Below the pieces are notes generated by a model. That model worked only from the letters and a program-made list of their open reading frames with translations, was not told the origin of the DNA and did not search any database. Shown here one piece after another: positions 48,232-58,340 of a stretch of DNA of 64,000 bases. Made by a program: the position numbers and the translations under genes. Every line of letters begins with the position of its first letter. Positions within the stretch are counted from its first letter, which is position 1. The stretch lies in the NCBI GenBank assembly GCA_947450365.1, contig CANFVE010000002.1:1-64000 (forward strand). The letters are read 5' to 3'. This DNA is from Cytophagaceae bacterium. GTDB lineage: Bacteria; Bacteroidota; Bacteroidia; Cytophagales; Spirosomataceae.

Positions 48232-49056
48232 ATGAAAAAAATATGCTTGTTGGTCATTTTATGTTTAACCCAATTTTCCTTCAATCCTCCGGCACTGACT
48301 TGGGTCGCCATTGGCGATTCGATTACCTATTTAAATGATCATACCAATGAAACGGGCAATCGGATTTCAAAAGGATATATGTCGCAGGTCGTGGAGAAAT
48401 TGCCGCACATTCAATTTGTCAATAAAGGCTATAATGGCTGGACTGCCGTACGGATCGCCACAGAATTCGACCAATTAAATATCCCCCGCGGCGATGTATA
48501 TTCCATCTTTTTAAGTACCAATGATTGGTGGGGTTCCAAGCCCCTCGGTACCTGGGAGGATTACTTGAATAACACCGGGCCAGCCACCGTTCATGGCGCC
48601 TTTCGTGTCATGCGGGATAAGATTAAAAACATTAATCCAGATGCCAAAATCGTGTTCATAACCCCGATGCAACGTGTAGATTTTGTCTACATCAATAATT
48701 TTAAAAATAATGCCTATGGGTCTTACAAGTCTAAAAATGGACAAAATTTAGAAGATTTCGCGAATGCAATTGTGAAGATCGCGACGTTTGAAAAATGTCC
48801 TGTGGTGGATTTGTATCATATGAAATCCCTGGCGCATAAAAAACTTGTGAAGTTTAAACGCGTGAAGGATCCAGCCACCGGGGCATATCGAAATTATGGG
48901 TATCCGGATTTTATCGATGTGCCCTTCAATCCTGCCACAGATGAATATCCATATCCCGTGGAATCTATTGATATGACGTACGACGGTTTACATCCTTCGG
49001 ATGCAGGCTATACCGAAATATCGAATGCCTTGGTGAAAATCCTGAAGCGCTTTTAG
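48232..49056 (+). CDS. SGNH/GDSL hydrolase-family protein, secreted
   Basis: Signal peptide; TWVAIGDSITYLNDHTN, GYNGWTA, STNDWWG, DGLHPSDAGYTEIS. Confidence 0.88.
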   Translation: MKKICLLVILCLTQFSFNPPALTWVAIGDSITYLNDHTNETGNRISKGYMSQVVEKLPHIQFVNKGYNGWTAVRIATEFDQLNIPRGDVYSIFLSTNDWWGSKPLGTWEDYLNNTGPATVHGAFRVMRDKIKNINPDAKIVFITPMQRVDFVYINNFKNNAYGSYKSKNGQNLEDFANAIVKIATFEKCPVVDLYHMKSLAHKKLVKFKRVKDPATGAYRNYGYPDFIDVPFNPATDEYPYPVESIDMTYDGLHPSDAGYTEISNALVKILKRF

Positions 49057-49700
49057 TGTATTTGGTAATTACTGAATAGTACTTCGATGGTGCCTTTCTT
49101 TTTGATTTTGGAGGGATCTTCCACTTGGCTATAGCGATTGATATCCGTGGCGAGGCCTTTCGGAATTTTAAATTTTTTCACTTCAACGGTGACCAGCATT
49201 CGGTCGGGAAGACCTTTGCTAGCTGATGCCCCATAAAAATAATCACTAACAAGGGTACCATTCGTTCGCGTAGTGACTTGTGATTTAAGAATAAGAAGTT
49301 TGGCAGCGTCTACCCATAATTTTGCGAGAACTAAATCGCCTTCATTATCTAGCGGCAATAGCGTGATGATTTCAGTATCCCTTCCTTGCAGATTTTCAGT
49401 ACCCGTTGCGATTGCAGTGAATTTTTCCGCTTGTCCAAATAATTTAGGCAATTCAGAAAAGCCGTTTTTGGGTAAAATGGAAATTCCGGCCGCTTGAATT
49501 TCGAAATGGGTCGGATAGGTAAAAGACACTTTCGCCTTCACGGGAAGAATGCGAATTAGAGGAATGTTTGGTTTGATGGTCGCTTGAACTTCATAGGATT
49601 TTACCGACTGAAATTTTTTGACCAATTTCATGAATAAGGCCGTGGGTTCTTTTGCCTGGAGGCCAAAGGAAAACAATAGAAAAGCTAGGATGATACGCAT
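49053..49700 (-). CDS. LolA-like / outer-membrane lipoprotein-sorting-type secreted protein
   Basis: Signal peptide MRIILAFLLFSFGLQAK; FQSVKSYEVQATIKPNIPL...SFTYPTHFEIQAAGIS, consistent with a LolA-like fold; weak motif call. Confidence 0.5.
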   Translation of the reverse strand: MRIILAFLLFSFGLQAKEPTALFMKLVKKFQSVKSYEVQATIKPNIPLIRILPVKAKVSFTYPTHFEIQAAGISILPKNGFSELPKLFGQAEKFTAIATGTENLQGRDTEIITLLPLDNEGDLVLAKLWVDAAKLLILKSQVTTRTNGTLVSDYFYGASASKGLPDRMLVTVEVKKFKIPKGLATDINRYSQVEDPSKIKKKGTIEVLFSNYQIH

Positions 49701-49701
49701 A

Positions 49702-50547
49702 TTAGACAGTGATATCTTTTCGGTGGAAGGTAAGTAGGGAAATGCCGATGAGTAGCAAATTGTGTCCCACTAAAATATAAATTGAATTTCTGATTGATTC
49801 CCAAGGCATTGGGTCTTCAAAAAATGAACGCCAAGAAGCCATGTGCGTCGTAAATAAATAAGGTCGGATGGGATCAAAAATTGGCACGTCAAGCGTCCCT
49901 ATGATGGTGAATAATAAGATAATCGCCATCGTACTGACAATCGGCCCGATCGAATTATCTGAAAAACAAGATAGTGTAATCGATAATGAACTGACGGTCA
50001 ATAAGGCTAAAAAGGCCACACAAAACCCTCCTGCATAGCGCCAATTTACATCATCAGCCTGCAAAATGACCAATCCATCTGAGTTTAAGACCATTAAATC
50101 ACCGATGCCAAAGAGCCATTGGCCTACAACGACCGCTAAAAATCCCAACCAAAGTACAATCAATAAAGTATAGATTCCTCCGGCAAGGAATTTAGAAAGC
50201 AATAATTGGGTTCTGGAAATGGGTTTGCTGACCAGGAGTCGTAAAGTCCCCATCGCTGCTTCGCCAGAAATCAGGTCCCCTGTTACCAGGGCTACTAAAA
50301 GCGGAATGTGCACGATGAGCATTTGGAGGACAATAAAGGCGACCAAATTTCCATTCAGTAAATTTCCTTCAAAGCGCAGGGTTTGTTCGAACGATGAGGT
50401 CACGAATGAAATCATGGACATCCCGTCGGCTTTTAAAGCGAATAAAATAATGCCAACTAATCCTGTAATGGCCGCTAATCCCAGGTAACTACGGGGTTTA
50501 AGGGCAATTTTGATTAATTCATTCCGTGTGCTGCGTAGAAATATCAT
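49702..50547 (-). CDS. ABC-2-type transporter permease
   Basis: About 6 TM segments; TGDLISGEAAMGTLRLLVSKPISRTQLLLSKFLAGGIYTLL. Confidence 0.88.
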   Translation of the reverse strand: MIFLRSTRNELIKIALKPRSYLGLAAITGLVGIILFALKADGMSMISFVTSSFEQTLRFEGNLLNGNLVAFIVLQMLIVHIPLLVALVTGDLISGEAAMGTLRLLVSKPISRTQLLLSKFLAGGIYTLLIVLWLGFLAVVVGQWLFGIGDLMVLNSDGLVILQADDVNWRYAGGFCVAFLALLTVSSLSITLSCFSDNSIGPIVSTMAIILLFTIIGTLDVPIFDPIRPYLFTTHMASWRSFFEDPMPWESIRNSIYILVGHNLLLIGISLLTFHRKDITV

Positions 50548-51461
50548 GCGTGTAGGAGGTTAATGAAATAATCTTCAAGCTTGCGCTTGGTTTCGACCGA
50601 ATACACGGGAATCCCGGCCGATACGAGCGCCTGATTAAAAGCAGGAATGTCCGATTTGGCCATGCTGACTTCAAAACCATCCAAGCCTAATTTTTTAGTA
50701 TGACTCGTTTTCGGGAGTGTATGACAAAGTGTTAAAGCCGCATCTAAGAAGCCAGAGTCTGTCTGCACGCGAATCACTTGTTCTTGTTCGTTCAGCAATT
50801 CTTGTACAGAACCTTCCACGATATTTTTTCCTTGGTGAATGATGACCATGCGGTTGCACAAAATCTCCACTTCGGATAAGTTGTGCGAGGAAAAAACGAT
50901 CGTTTTATGTTGTTCGGTTTTCAAACGAAGAATTAAATTCCGCATGTCGATGATCCCCTGGGGATCTAAACCGGTGGTCGGTTCATCCAATACGATGAGG
51001 TCTGGGTTATGCAATAGCGTTTGGGCGATGCCTAAGCGCTGGCGCATGCCGTGGGAAAATCCGCCGACTTTATCTTTTTCACGGCCTTGTAAACCTACGA
51101 ATTCAAGCATTTCGTAGATCTCTTTTTTGGTCGAAGGTTTCCCGGATATGTTGGCAAATAAATCTAAATTCCGATAGGCCGACAGGAATTTGTAAAAATC
51201 AGGTTTTTCAATTAAACATCCCACACGTGCTAAAATGGCAGATCTTTCCTGCTGAAGATTTTTCCCGAAAAGCTGAATACCTCCTCTGTCGGGCTTAATC
51301 AGGGATAACATGCAGCGCATGGTGGTACTTTTGCCGGCGCCATTAGGTCCTAAAAAACCATAGACGTCGCCTGGATGTACCTCCAAACTCAGGTCTTTGA
51401 CGGCTTCGAAATGTCCGAAACGTTTGGCCAAATGGCGGATGGATATGATGGAATCAGGCAT
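50544..51461 (-). CDS. ABC transporter ATP-binding protein
   Basis: Walker A GPNGAGKST, signature GFSHGMRQRLGIAQ, Walker B LIVLDEPTTGLDPQG. Confidence 0.95.
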   Translation of the reverse strand: MPDSIISIRHLAKRFGHFEAVKDLSLEVHPGDVYGFLGPNGAGKSTTMRCMLSLIKPDRGGIQLFGKNLQQERSAILARVGCLIEKPDFYKFLSAYRNLDLFANISGKPSTKKEIYEMLEFVGLQGREKDKVGGFSHGMRQRLGIAQTLLHNPDLIVLDEPTTGLDPQGIIDMRNLILRLKTEQHKTIVFSSHNLSEVEILCNRMVIIHQGKNIVEGSVQELLNEQEQVIRVQTDSGFLDAALTLCHTLPKTSHTKKLGLDGFEVSMAKSDIPAFNQALVSAGIPVYSVETKRKLEDYFINLLHA

Positions 51462-51563
51462 GTAGTTTGAACAAAAGCGTACTAGTGTAACGGCGAATAA
51501 AATTAATTGTTTCGTTGGACTATTATTTTTTATAATTTTAGGCTACATCAAACCTTAACACCT

Positions 51564-52460
51564 ATGAAATTTCTACTCATTCCTTTCTTTACATTTATTT
51601 GTAGTTTTTTTCTCTTGGCACAAGGACCCAAGGTATTGGTGGTTACGGCCCATCCCGATGATGAAACGGGTTTCTCCGTCACCATGTTTAAAATTACACA
51701 TGAATTAAAGGGCATTGTGGATATGGCCGTGATGACCGATGGGGGAGGAGGATTTGCAGATTCGCAAATTGGCGCGCTGTATTATGGGCTTAATTTGACG
51801 GATTCGATCACCGCTCGGAATCATTTGCCATTGATACGTAAACAAGAAATCCTGAATGCAGGTAAGATATTGGGCGTTCGGAATATGTATTTCATGGAGC
51901 AACCGGACGATTGGTATACGCTTGATATCAAACCCTATATTTCCGGAAAGAATTGGGATATTCCGATGGTCCAACGAAAAATGGATCGCATTCTCACCGA
52001 CCAAAACTATGATTTTATCATCACAATGTTGCCGCATTCAGGTCAACACGGCCATCACAAAACTTCTGTCATGATGGCTTTGCGCGCCGTGCAGCGCTAC
52101 CAAGGTCCTAAAAAACCGATTATTATCGCCGGTAGCCCGATGTCCCTGACAAGTAAGCCGATGGAATTTACCATGCTGGAAGGCTTTCCCGAAACTAAAA
52201 TCAAGGATGGAGCGCCCCAATTTACGCTGAATCGCGCCTTTCGCTTGAAGGAAAATGATAAGGTCAGTTATAAAATCGTCGCAGATTGGGTGATTGCTGA
52301 ATACAAATCTCAAGGAGCCATTCAGGAAAATGGGATACATAAAACGGATTTTGAGGTTTATCGCTATTATGACCTGAATGATTCGAAAGGAATCGTGAAG
52401 GTGCAGGCTTTATTCGATCAATTAGCCAAAACTGGATTTGCCGCCCCGGAGGCAAAATAG
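51564..52460 (+). CDS. PIG-L/LmbE-family deacetylase, secreted
   Basis: ATG at 51564 with signal peptide MKFLLIPFFTFICSFFLLAQ; VVTAHPDDETGFSV; MLPHSGQHGHHKTSVM. Confidence 0.88.
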   Translation: MKFLLIPFFTFICSFFLLAQGPKVLVVTAHPDDETGFSVTMFKITHELKGIVDMAVMTDGGGGFADSQIGALYYGLNLTDSITARNHLPLIRKQEILNAGKILGVRNMYFMEQPDDWYTLDIKPYISGKNWDIPMVQRKMDRILTDQNYDFIITMLPHSGQHGHHKTSVMMALRAVQRYQGPKKPIIIAGSPMSLTSKPMEFTMLEGFPETKIKDGAPQFTLNRAFRLKENDKVSYKIVADWVIAEYKSQGAIQENGIHKTDFEVYRYYDLNDSKGIVKVQALFDQLAKTGFAAPEAK

Positions 52461-52481
52461 AAACGTTTGATTTATATATAA

Positions 52482-52516
52482 AAAAGCCCCACAAAAGAAT
52501 TGTTTGTGGGGCTTTT
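52482..52516. terminator. Bidirectional intrinsic terminator (14-bp perfect stem)
   Basis: aaaagccccacaaa-agaattg-tttgtggggctttt between convergent genes. Confidence 0.92.
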
Positions 52517-52531
52517 GAATGAATAGGGTGT

Positions 52532-53329
52532 TTATTTTACGCGTTGGTAGGTTTTAAATCCAACCGTTTTGTTTTTGGTATCAGCCGTTTCTTGTGTGTA
52601 CTCATCTTTGCCGTTGAAGACGACTTTGATGTCATATTTACCCACAGCACCGGCTAAACTACTTTTATCCAAATTTTCAGATAAGGCACCATCTTTTAAG
52701 GTAAATGTTCCGTGGCCTACCACATTTTTGAATACTTGTTTGGTGGTGTCTGCTTTGTAACGAGTTGCCCACATGAAATGCCCGCCAGAATAGATTTTGT
52801 ATTCGTTGTAGGTTTGGTCGGTCGTGTCTTTTCCACTGACAACGAGGTTTTTACTTTGTTTCCAAACTCCATCCAATTCAGATGTACCGGTCGTTGGAAG
52901 GCTCGTATATTCCTCGGTCAATTTCCATTTTTTACCTTGAATCATGATTTCAGGAATAACTTGCGTATAGCCTTTTTCACTTTTGGTGATTTCTAAATTA
53001 AAGGTACCCGCTGAGTCTAAGGCAGCCGCATTATAAATATTTTTCTCCTCGATTTTGGAACCGGCCAATGTATAGGATCCTAGCCCAAAAGAAGCAGCTG
53101 AATCTTTGCCCATCGCGATGTAGAAATAATTTTGGTCGGTGTAAATTTTAATTTGGAATCCGCCATCGCTCGCTTGGTTTATCGTCTCCGTTTTACCGTC
53201 AGATCCGATTTGTTTGTCCATCGAGTAAACACCTGCTTGAGATTCTGTTTTACTTTCTTCTTTGCTGCCGCAGCTGAAAAGACCTAAGCCTAGCGAAATG
53301 CTGAGGGCCATTAATACAATTTTTTTCAT
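52532..53329 (-). CDS. Secreted lipoprotein of unknown function
   Basis: Likely start at M21 (MKKIVLMALSISLGLGLFSCGSKEE, lipobox LFSC); lipocalin-like beta-rich sequence. Confidence 0.7.
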   Translation of the reverse strand: MKKIVLMALSISLGLGLFSCGSKEESKTESQAGVYSMDKQIGSDGKTETINQASDGGFQIKIYTDQNYFYIAMGKDSAASFGLGSYTLAGSKIEEKNIYNAAALDSAGTFNLEITKSEKGYTQVIPEIMIQGKKWKLTEEYTSLPTTGTSELDGVWKQSKNLVVSGKDTTDQTYNEYKIYSGGHFMWATRYKADTTKQVFKNVVGHGTFTLKDGALSENLDKSSLAGAVGKYDIKVVFNGKDEYTQETADTKNKTVGFKTYQRVK

Positions 53330-53589
53330 GGTAAATAGGTTTAAAGGGTTGAAATGAAATGTTAAACTACGGAATAAGTTTGCAATCATTGGTATTTTTA
53401 GAAGAATTTAATTTCCGATTAGTTGATTTTTTGTCCAAAAATCAGTGAAATCAGGATTTAAAAGCCCAATAATTGCTTTTAGGAATAGTATAACGTTATT
53501 TTATGTATTAATGCCTTTTGCAGGGAATATGCCGAATAATCATTCGTTGACCTGCATAAACATTTCAACCTAATAGGAGTTTAAGAACC

Positions 53590-54273
53590 ATGCGCTGGAT
53601 CTGTTTGATTCTTTTGGGGATTTATTTGGGGGCTTGTCAGGAAGCGCCTGTGGAAACCTCGATAAATCCTAGGATGGATTCGGTTTCCATCACCCTGTTG
53701 GCACTCGGGGATTCGTACACGGTAGGCCAAGGGGTGCAAATCGCTGAGCGTTTTCCGGCACAATTGCAAAACATTCTCCGCAACAAAGGAATCAAAACCC
53801 GACATATCGGTTATTTGGCCCAATCCGGCTGGACATCCACGGATTTAGATGAGGCTTTGAATGCTAGTAATCCGGGGATGCATGATTATGTATCCGTTCT
53901 GATAGGTGTGAATGATCAATTCCAAGGCTTGGATAGTGTTCAATATGCGAAAAAATTGACGAATATTTTAACGAAAGCGGTGGGTTTAGCGCAGGGGATT
54001 CAGGAGCATGTAATTGTGCTTTCGATTCCTGATTATGGGTTGACGCCCATCGGATTTTTGTTAGACACAGCTAAAATTCGTCGGGAAATAGATGGCTTTA
54101 ATCGGATTAATCAGCGGCTTGCCAAGGCGAATCAATGTCGCTATGTCAATATCACGGAAATCGGTCGGGCCGCGCGAAATAACCCCAAATTTACATCCGC
54201 AGATGGCTTGCATCCGTCCGCGGAGGCGTATCAACGATGGGCGGAGGCTATTGCGCCTAGCCTCCGATTGTAA
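53590..54273 (+). CDS. SGNH/GDSL hydrolase (TesA/arylesterase-like), lipoprotein
   Basis: Lipobox LGACQE; LLALGDSYTVGQGVQ, IGVNDQFQG, SADGLHPSAEAYQRWAEAI. Confidence 0.88.
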   Translation: MRWICLILLGIYLGACQEAPVETSINPRMDSVSITLLALGDSYTVGQGVQIAERFPAQLQNILRNKGIKTRHIGYLAQSGWTSTDLDEALNASNPGMHDYVSVLIGVNDQFQGLDSVQYAKKLTNILTKAVGLAQGIQEHVIVLSIPDYGLTPIGFLLDTAKIRREIDGFNRINQRLAKANQCRYVNITEIGRAARNNPKFTSADGLHPSAEAYQRWAEAIAPSLRL

Positions 54274-54307
54274 ACAAATAAGGCCCTTAAATTTTCGCTT
54301 GCAGTTT

Positions 54308-55594
54308 TTACTTTCCTTTTTTCTGTGCCGCCATCCATTCCATGATGGTAACAGGCTTGCCGTTAAGTTTCACGGCACTTCCGTCTAGATCCGTTCTTGG
54401 GAGATTTTGGTGTAAATAAACCCAAGACCAATGGCCATTGTACTGAAATCCGGAGCCACCATATTGATTGGTGATATCATTGACATGGTCATAATACGTA
54501 AAATGCACGTTTTTGGCCCCTGCGGTTTTTAGGCGATCGAAAACGGGAACGACGGTTAGATCGGGAATGGTCGTGCCATCGTCTTTGGAATGCACGAACC
54601 ACATGGGTACGTTTTTGATCTTTTGGATGTCTGCATCCGTGATGTATTGCGAGCGGTAGGCGAGCGCGCTGATGTAGCCAGCCGCGAAATAATCAGGGTA
54701 TAAAAGGATAAGTTTTAGGGCCATGTACCCACCGTTTGAACAACCTCCTACGTAAATGCGGTTCGGGTCGATGCTTGGATTTGCGCTGACATAGTTTTTA
54801 ATCAAAGCCATTAAACCTTCATTATATACATCATTTTCCTTTCCTTGGGTTCCTACGCCTTGGGCATTGTGCATCCAAGCGCCGGGGCATTGAGGTACGA
54901 GCACATAGGCGCCGTCAAAGATTGTTTGAATTTCGGTATCTACGTAATTGGCGGCTTTATTTCCCAATAAGGGCACCGTTGGGTCCGTACCGCCTTCTCC
55001 ACCGCCGTGTAACCAAATAATCAAAGGGGCTTTATCCTTTTTGTTTTTAGGGGAATAAGTGGCATAAGACATGGTTTTGTCTTGGTAGTTGAATTTTTTA
55101 CTGAGGTCGAACTCGTCGATGAGCGGCATGATTTTGCCGGTCGATTTATTCCAAATTTGTTGCGTTTTTGTCTGGATAATCGTCAGGTTATAATCAACCC
55201 ATACGTTACCTTTTACACGAATATATTGAAAGGGTGAAGCGATGGGGAGGGAGGGACCTACGCTGAGAACAAGTGTGATATTTCTGCCGGTTTTGATTCG
55301 ATCGCCTGTTTCATTGGAGATATAAGCGGAAATGACTTCCCGTTTTCCGCTGCTTTGTTCCGCGGGGATGTTTGTGCCGTCTAATTTTCGTTGGACAAAC
55401 ACGCTAAAATCGGCCGCGTTTACTTTCGAAGTGGTATCGGGTAAGGAAAGAATAATTTTATTGACGGCGGGGCCCCAGTCGAAACCTTCGACGACCATTT
55501 TATAGGTGCCCGGCTGGGAATCAGGATTGGCGCTGGCCAAGTATAAGCTACTGAAAAACGCAGCCACAAGGCTTATAAGAGTTTTGATTTTCAT
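54308..55594 (-). CDS. PHB-depolymerase/prolyl-oligopeptidase-like esterase, secreted
   Basis: PLIIWLHGGGEGGTDP, nucleophile elbow VGGCSNGGYMALKLILLYPDYFAAGY, HSKDDGTTIP. Confidence 0.85.
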   Translation of the reverse strand: MKIKTLISLVAAFFSSLYLASANPDSQPGTYKMVVEGFDWGPAVNKIILSLPDTTSKVNAADFSVFVQRKLDGTNIPAEQSSGKREVISAYISNETGDRIKTGRNITLVLSVGPSLPIASPFQYIRVKGNVWVDYNLTIIQTKTQQIWNKSTGKIMPLIDEFDLSKKFNYQDKTMSYATYSPKNKKDKAPLIIWLHGGGEGGTDPTVPLLGNKAANYVDTEIQTIFDGAYVLVPQCPGAWMHNAQGVGTQGKENDVYNEGLMALIKNYVSANPSIDPNRIYVGGCSNGGYMALKLILLYPDYFAAGYISALAYRSQYITDADIQKIKNVPMWFVHSKDDGTTIPDLTVVPVFDRLKTAGAKNVHFTYYDHVNDITNQYGGSGFQYNGHWSWVYLHQNLPRTDLDGSAVKLNGKPVTIMEWMAAQKKGK

Positions 55595-55680
55595 AGGAAT
55601 AGGATTTTAATGGGCTTAAATTATAAAATTTGTGCTGAATTTAGAGGGATTGTGTAAATTTAAAATTATTTGCCAGTTGG

Positions 55681-57183
55681 ATGAGTTCTACAAAAATGCG
55701 TCGTTTTATTGGGTTGGGTGTTGCCATGGTGCTGTTGGTGCATTTTTTGTTGATTCGTCAGCGGGTGGAATCCTATCCGAGTTGGGGCGATGATTGGGGA
55801 TTTATTTTATTGTTTGATACCCAGCTAAGCGAAGTTTTTTCTTCTTTTTCATCCTATCTCGTTTCCTTTCATGGAGGCATTCATGCCAATATTTGGGCAA
55901 AGGTCCATGTGATTTTATCTAGCTTATTTGTTTCAAAATTTAGCTACACGGCTACGATTTGGGTGGCGAATCTGTGGCTGCTGCCTATTTTATATTGTTT
56001 GGCGCGGTATGTTCGTTTGAAAGGACATCAGAGTTGGCATGTGTTGGGAATTACGTTATTGCTGTTTTCGTTGAAGGGCCAGCTGGATAATTTTTCGTTA
56101 ATTGGTGTTTTCCAGCATGGCGCGACGGTGGCCATGGTCGTGTTGATTTCCTATTTGATGACGATTCAAAAACGCTATATGGCCGGCGTTTTAGTGGCCA
56201 ATGCGAGCTTACTCATGATTTCTACGGAATCTTTGGGGATCCTGTTTTTTGCCAATGTGTTACTGGGCCTAATCAAACATCAGCACCGCTATTGTGTATG
56301 GGTATTGAGTGTGCTGAGTGTGATATTGTATTACAAAGGCATACAGATTTCTTCGGATATGTTGGGCATTCTGGGAGGGGCCATTCATCTCAATATGGGT
56401 TTATTCCCGGCGGTATTTATCTTTTTGGGTGGGATCATTTCGCGGGTTTGGGTGGCTTTTGCGCTAGGTGTTATCTGTTTTTCGGTGCTGATGTATCCGG
56501 TGTTTCGTTCGATTAAATCCGTGGGGAAGGAAGGGAATGAGCGGATGTTGTTTTTGCCGATGATCTTTTTGTCGATGTCCAGTATCGGTTTTTTGATCCA
56601 TTTAGGCCGAGGCGTGGATGCTTCCGGACAGGTGAGTTATGGGGTTTTATTGGCCCCTCGATTTTCCTTGTATCATGTGATTCCATTGGTTCTTTTGTAT
56701 ATCGGATTGTTAGAAATTCGACCCATTTTGGCGCCGCGCATACAGGGATTCATGGTGCTGGGTGCCTTGGGTTTTTATGGATTGAGCATGTGGACACAAT
56801 TGCCCTTGTTGCAGGTAGACCAACGCCGGATTTTAACGGACGCCTATGTAATGAAAACCCAACAAACCTGTTTATCCTATCCCATGGATCACCTATATGC
56901 CAAACGGATCGTCGGGAAACCCTGGTACACTTGGCCAGATTTTTCTGAAATCACGTCATTGGATAAGCAGAACCCAGTTTATTACACACGAAAAGAGGAA
57001 GGGGAGATCACACAAATACGCTGCTTGACACGCATGGATTCCCCTTATTTTGCCTTATTGGCCGGGGATAAAAAATATGTCGTTTCCGGACATTCGATCC
57101 CAGGAAATGCATTTCAAATCGATTTGAATCGGATTCAATTAGCTCAATTAGGTGCGTTTCGAGTGGTGCAAATGTTTCGGTAA
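55681..57183 (+). CDS. Polytopic membrane protein of unknown function (DUF6056/glycosyltransferase-like topology)
   Basis: About 10 hydrophobic helices; N-terminal YPSWGDDWGFILLFDTQ resembles the acidic first loop of GT-C-like proteins. Confidence 0.5.
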   Translation: MSSTKMRRFIGLGVAMVLLVHFLLIRQRVESYPSWGDDWGFILLFDTQLSEVFSSFSSYLVSFHGGIHANIWAKVHVILSSLFVSKFSYTATIWVANLWLLPILYCLARYVRLKGHQSWHVLGITLLLFSLKGQLDNFSLIGVFQHGATVAMVVLISYLMTIQKRYMAGVLVANASLLMISTESLGILFFANVLLGLIKHQHRYCVWVLSVLSVILYYKGIQISSDMLGILGGAIHLNMGLFPAVFIFLGGIISRVWVAFALGVICFSVLMYPVFRSIKSVGKEGNERMLFLPMIFLSMSSIGFLIHLGRGVDASGQVSYGVLLAPRFSLYHVIPLVLLYIGLLEIRPILAPRIQGFMVLGALGFYGLSMWTQLPLLQVDQRRILTDAYVMKTQQTCLSYPMDHLYAKRIVGKPWYTWPDFSEITSLDKQNPVYYTRKEEGEITQIRCLTRMDSPYFALLAGDKKYVVSGHSIPGNAFQIDLNRIQLAQLGAFRVVQMFR

Positions 57184-57196
57184 TGTGGGTTTAGAA

Positions 57197-57376
57197 AGGT
57201 TTGCCAAAGGAGGGTTTGCCAAAGTTCCTTTGGCAAACCTAGCCCGCAGGGCTTATTCCACAGATTAACCTTCGCGAGAAATCAGCAGATGGGAGAAGGT
57301 TTGCCAAAGTGCCTTTGGCAAACCGAAAGGACAAATTACTTTGACAAACCTACAGGACAAAATCCTTTAAAAAACC
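57197..57376. repeat. Cluster of REP-like palindromes (GGTTTGCCAAAG / CTTTGGCAAACC)
   Basis: Half copy 57198-57210; full hairpins 57213-57239 and 57298-57324; degenerate halves about 57339-57351 and 57364-57376. Confidence 0.8.
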
Positions 57377-57392
57377 GACAAGCCTGTCCAAT

Positions 57393-58247
57393 CTAATACG
57401 TCCCAGTCATGTCTTCCTCTACGCAAATGATGTAATCTGCTTTGCCCCAATGCTCCGGGAGGAGGGATTGAATATCTTTTTGACTCACGGTGGCGATGGT
57501 CGCGATTCGCATATTAGCTCGCGCCTGTTTTAAATACCACATAATCCCCTCATGAAATTCGGAGTGATAGGATCCATGGTAGTGAATAAATAATTCATCC
57601 ATATTCAAATGCTCCAAAATCGAATGGGCCATCGTCGCATCTTTCAGCGCTTGCGCTTTCGCCATGTTTGGGGATCCATGATCTCCCATCATCGTGAGCA
57701 TTTTTTGATAGCCGGGTAAATTGGGATCATAGGCAATCGGTAAGCGGGCGACCCAGGTTTTTTCCAAGGGCGACAACGTGTTTAATGCCTCAAATCCGCC
57801 CTTTGATACCATACTTGCCAACTTTCGCGGCACGTTGGTCGCCACAAATCCCACTTTATTTTCCTTCGCATAATTCACCAAAGGCGCATAATCGGTCTTG
57901 TAATTCTTCCACAAGCGTGCCAAGGAATCCAAGCCTTTGGCCGTTATTTTCTCCTCCAAATAGTGATTTAAGGGCTGTTGGTTATCCCGTTCAAACATCT
58001 CAGCGCCCAACAAAATCGCTCGCCTTTCCCCACAATCCTTCGCTATTTTTAATTCTAACCAATGGCTGATCGGATTATTATGAATCTCACCAAATAACAC
58101 CACCTCTTGCTTCAATAATTCCTTCAACATTTTGCCATAGCTTACTTGCTTCCCTGTGGCATTATACAAAATATAAGCAGGTTTATGCTGAGCAAAAATG
58201 CCAAATGAGCATAGCCAACATACAATTATCCCAATCGCTTTTTTCAT
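57393..58247 (-). CDS. ChaN-family (heme/iron-regulated) lipoprotein-like protein
   Basis: VVLFGEIHNNPISHWLELKIAKD, LGAEMFERDNQQPLNHYL, HYHGSYHSEFHEGIMWYL. Confidence 0.85.
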   Translation of the reverse strand: MKKAIGIIVCWLCSFGIFAQHKPAYILYNATGKQVSYGKMLKELLKQEVVLFGEIHNNPISHWLELKIAKDCGERRAILLGAEMFERDNQQPLNHYLEEKITAKGLDSLARLWKNYKTDYAPLVNYAKENKVGFVATNVPRKLASMVSKGGFEALNTLSPLEKTWVARLPIAYDPNLPGYQKMLTMMGDHGSPNMAKAQALKDATMAHSILEHLNMDELFIHYHGSYHSEFHEGIMWYLKQARANMRIATIATVSQKDIQSLLPEHWGKADYIICVEEDMTGTY

Positions 58248-58340
58248 CTGATTTTTTCAATTCATAAAGGTATATTTTTTATCAAAAAAATGATAAATTA
58301 GGTTTCTTATTTTCCATCGATTCGTTACTATTTAATGCTC

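Noticed and set aside
53425-53445. Hairpin TGATTTTT-TGTCC-AAAAATCA and nearby TAACGTTA palindrome
   Set aside because: AT-rich, short and alone in a 260-bp spacer; plausible by chance without conservation data.
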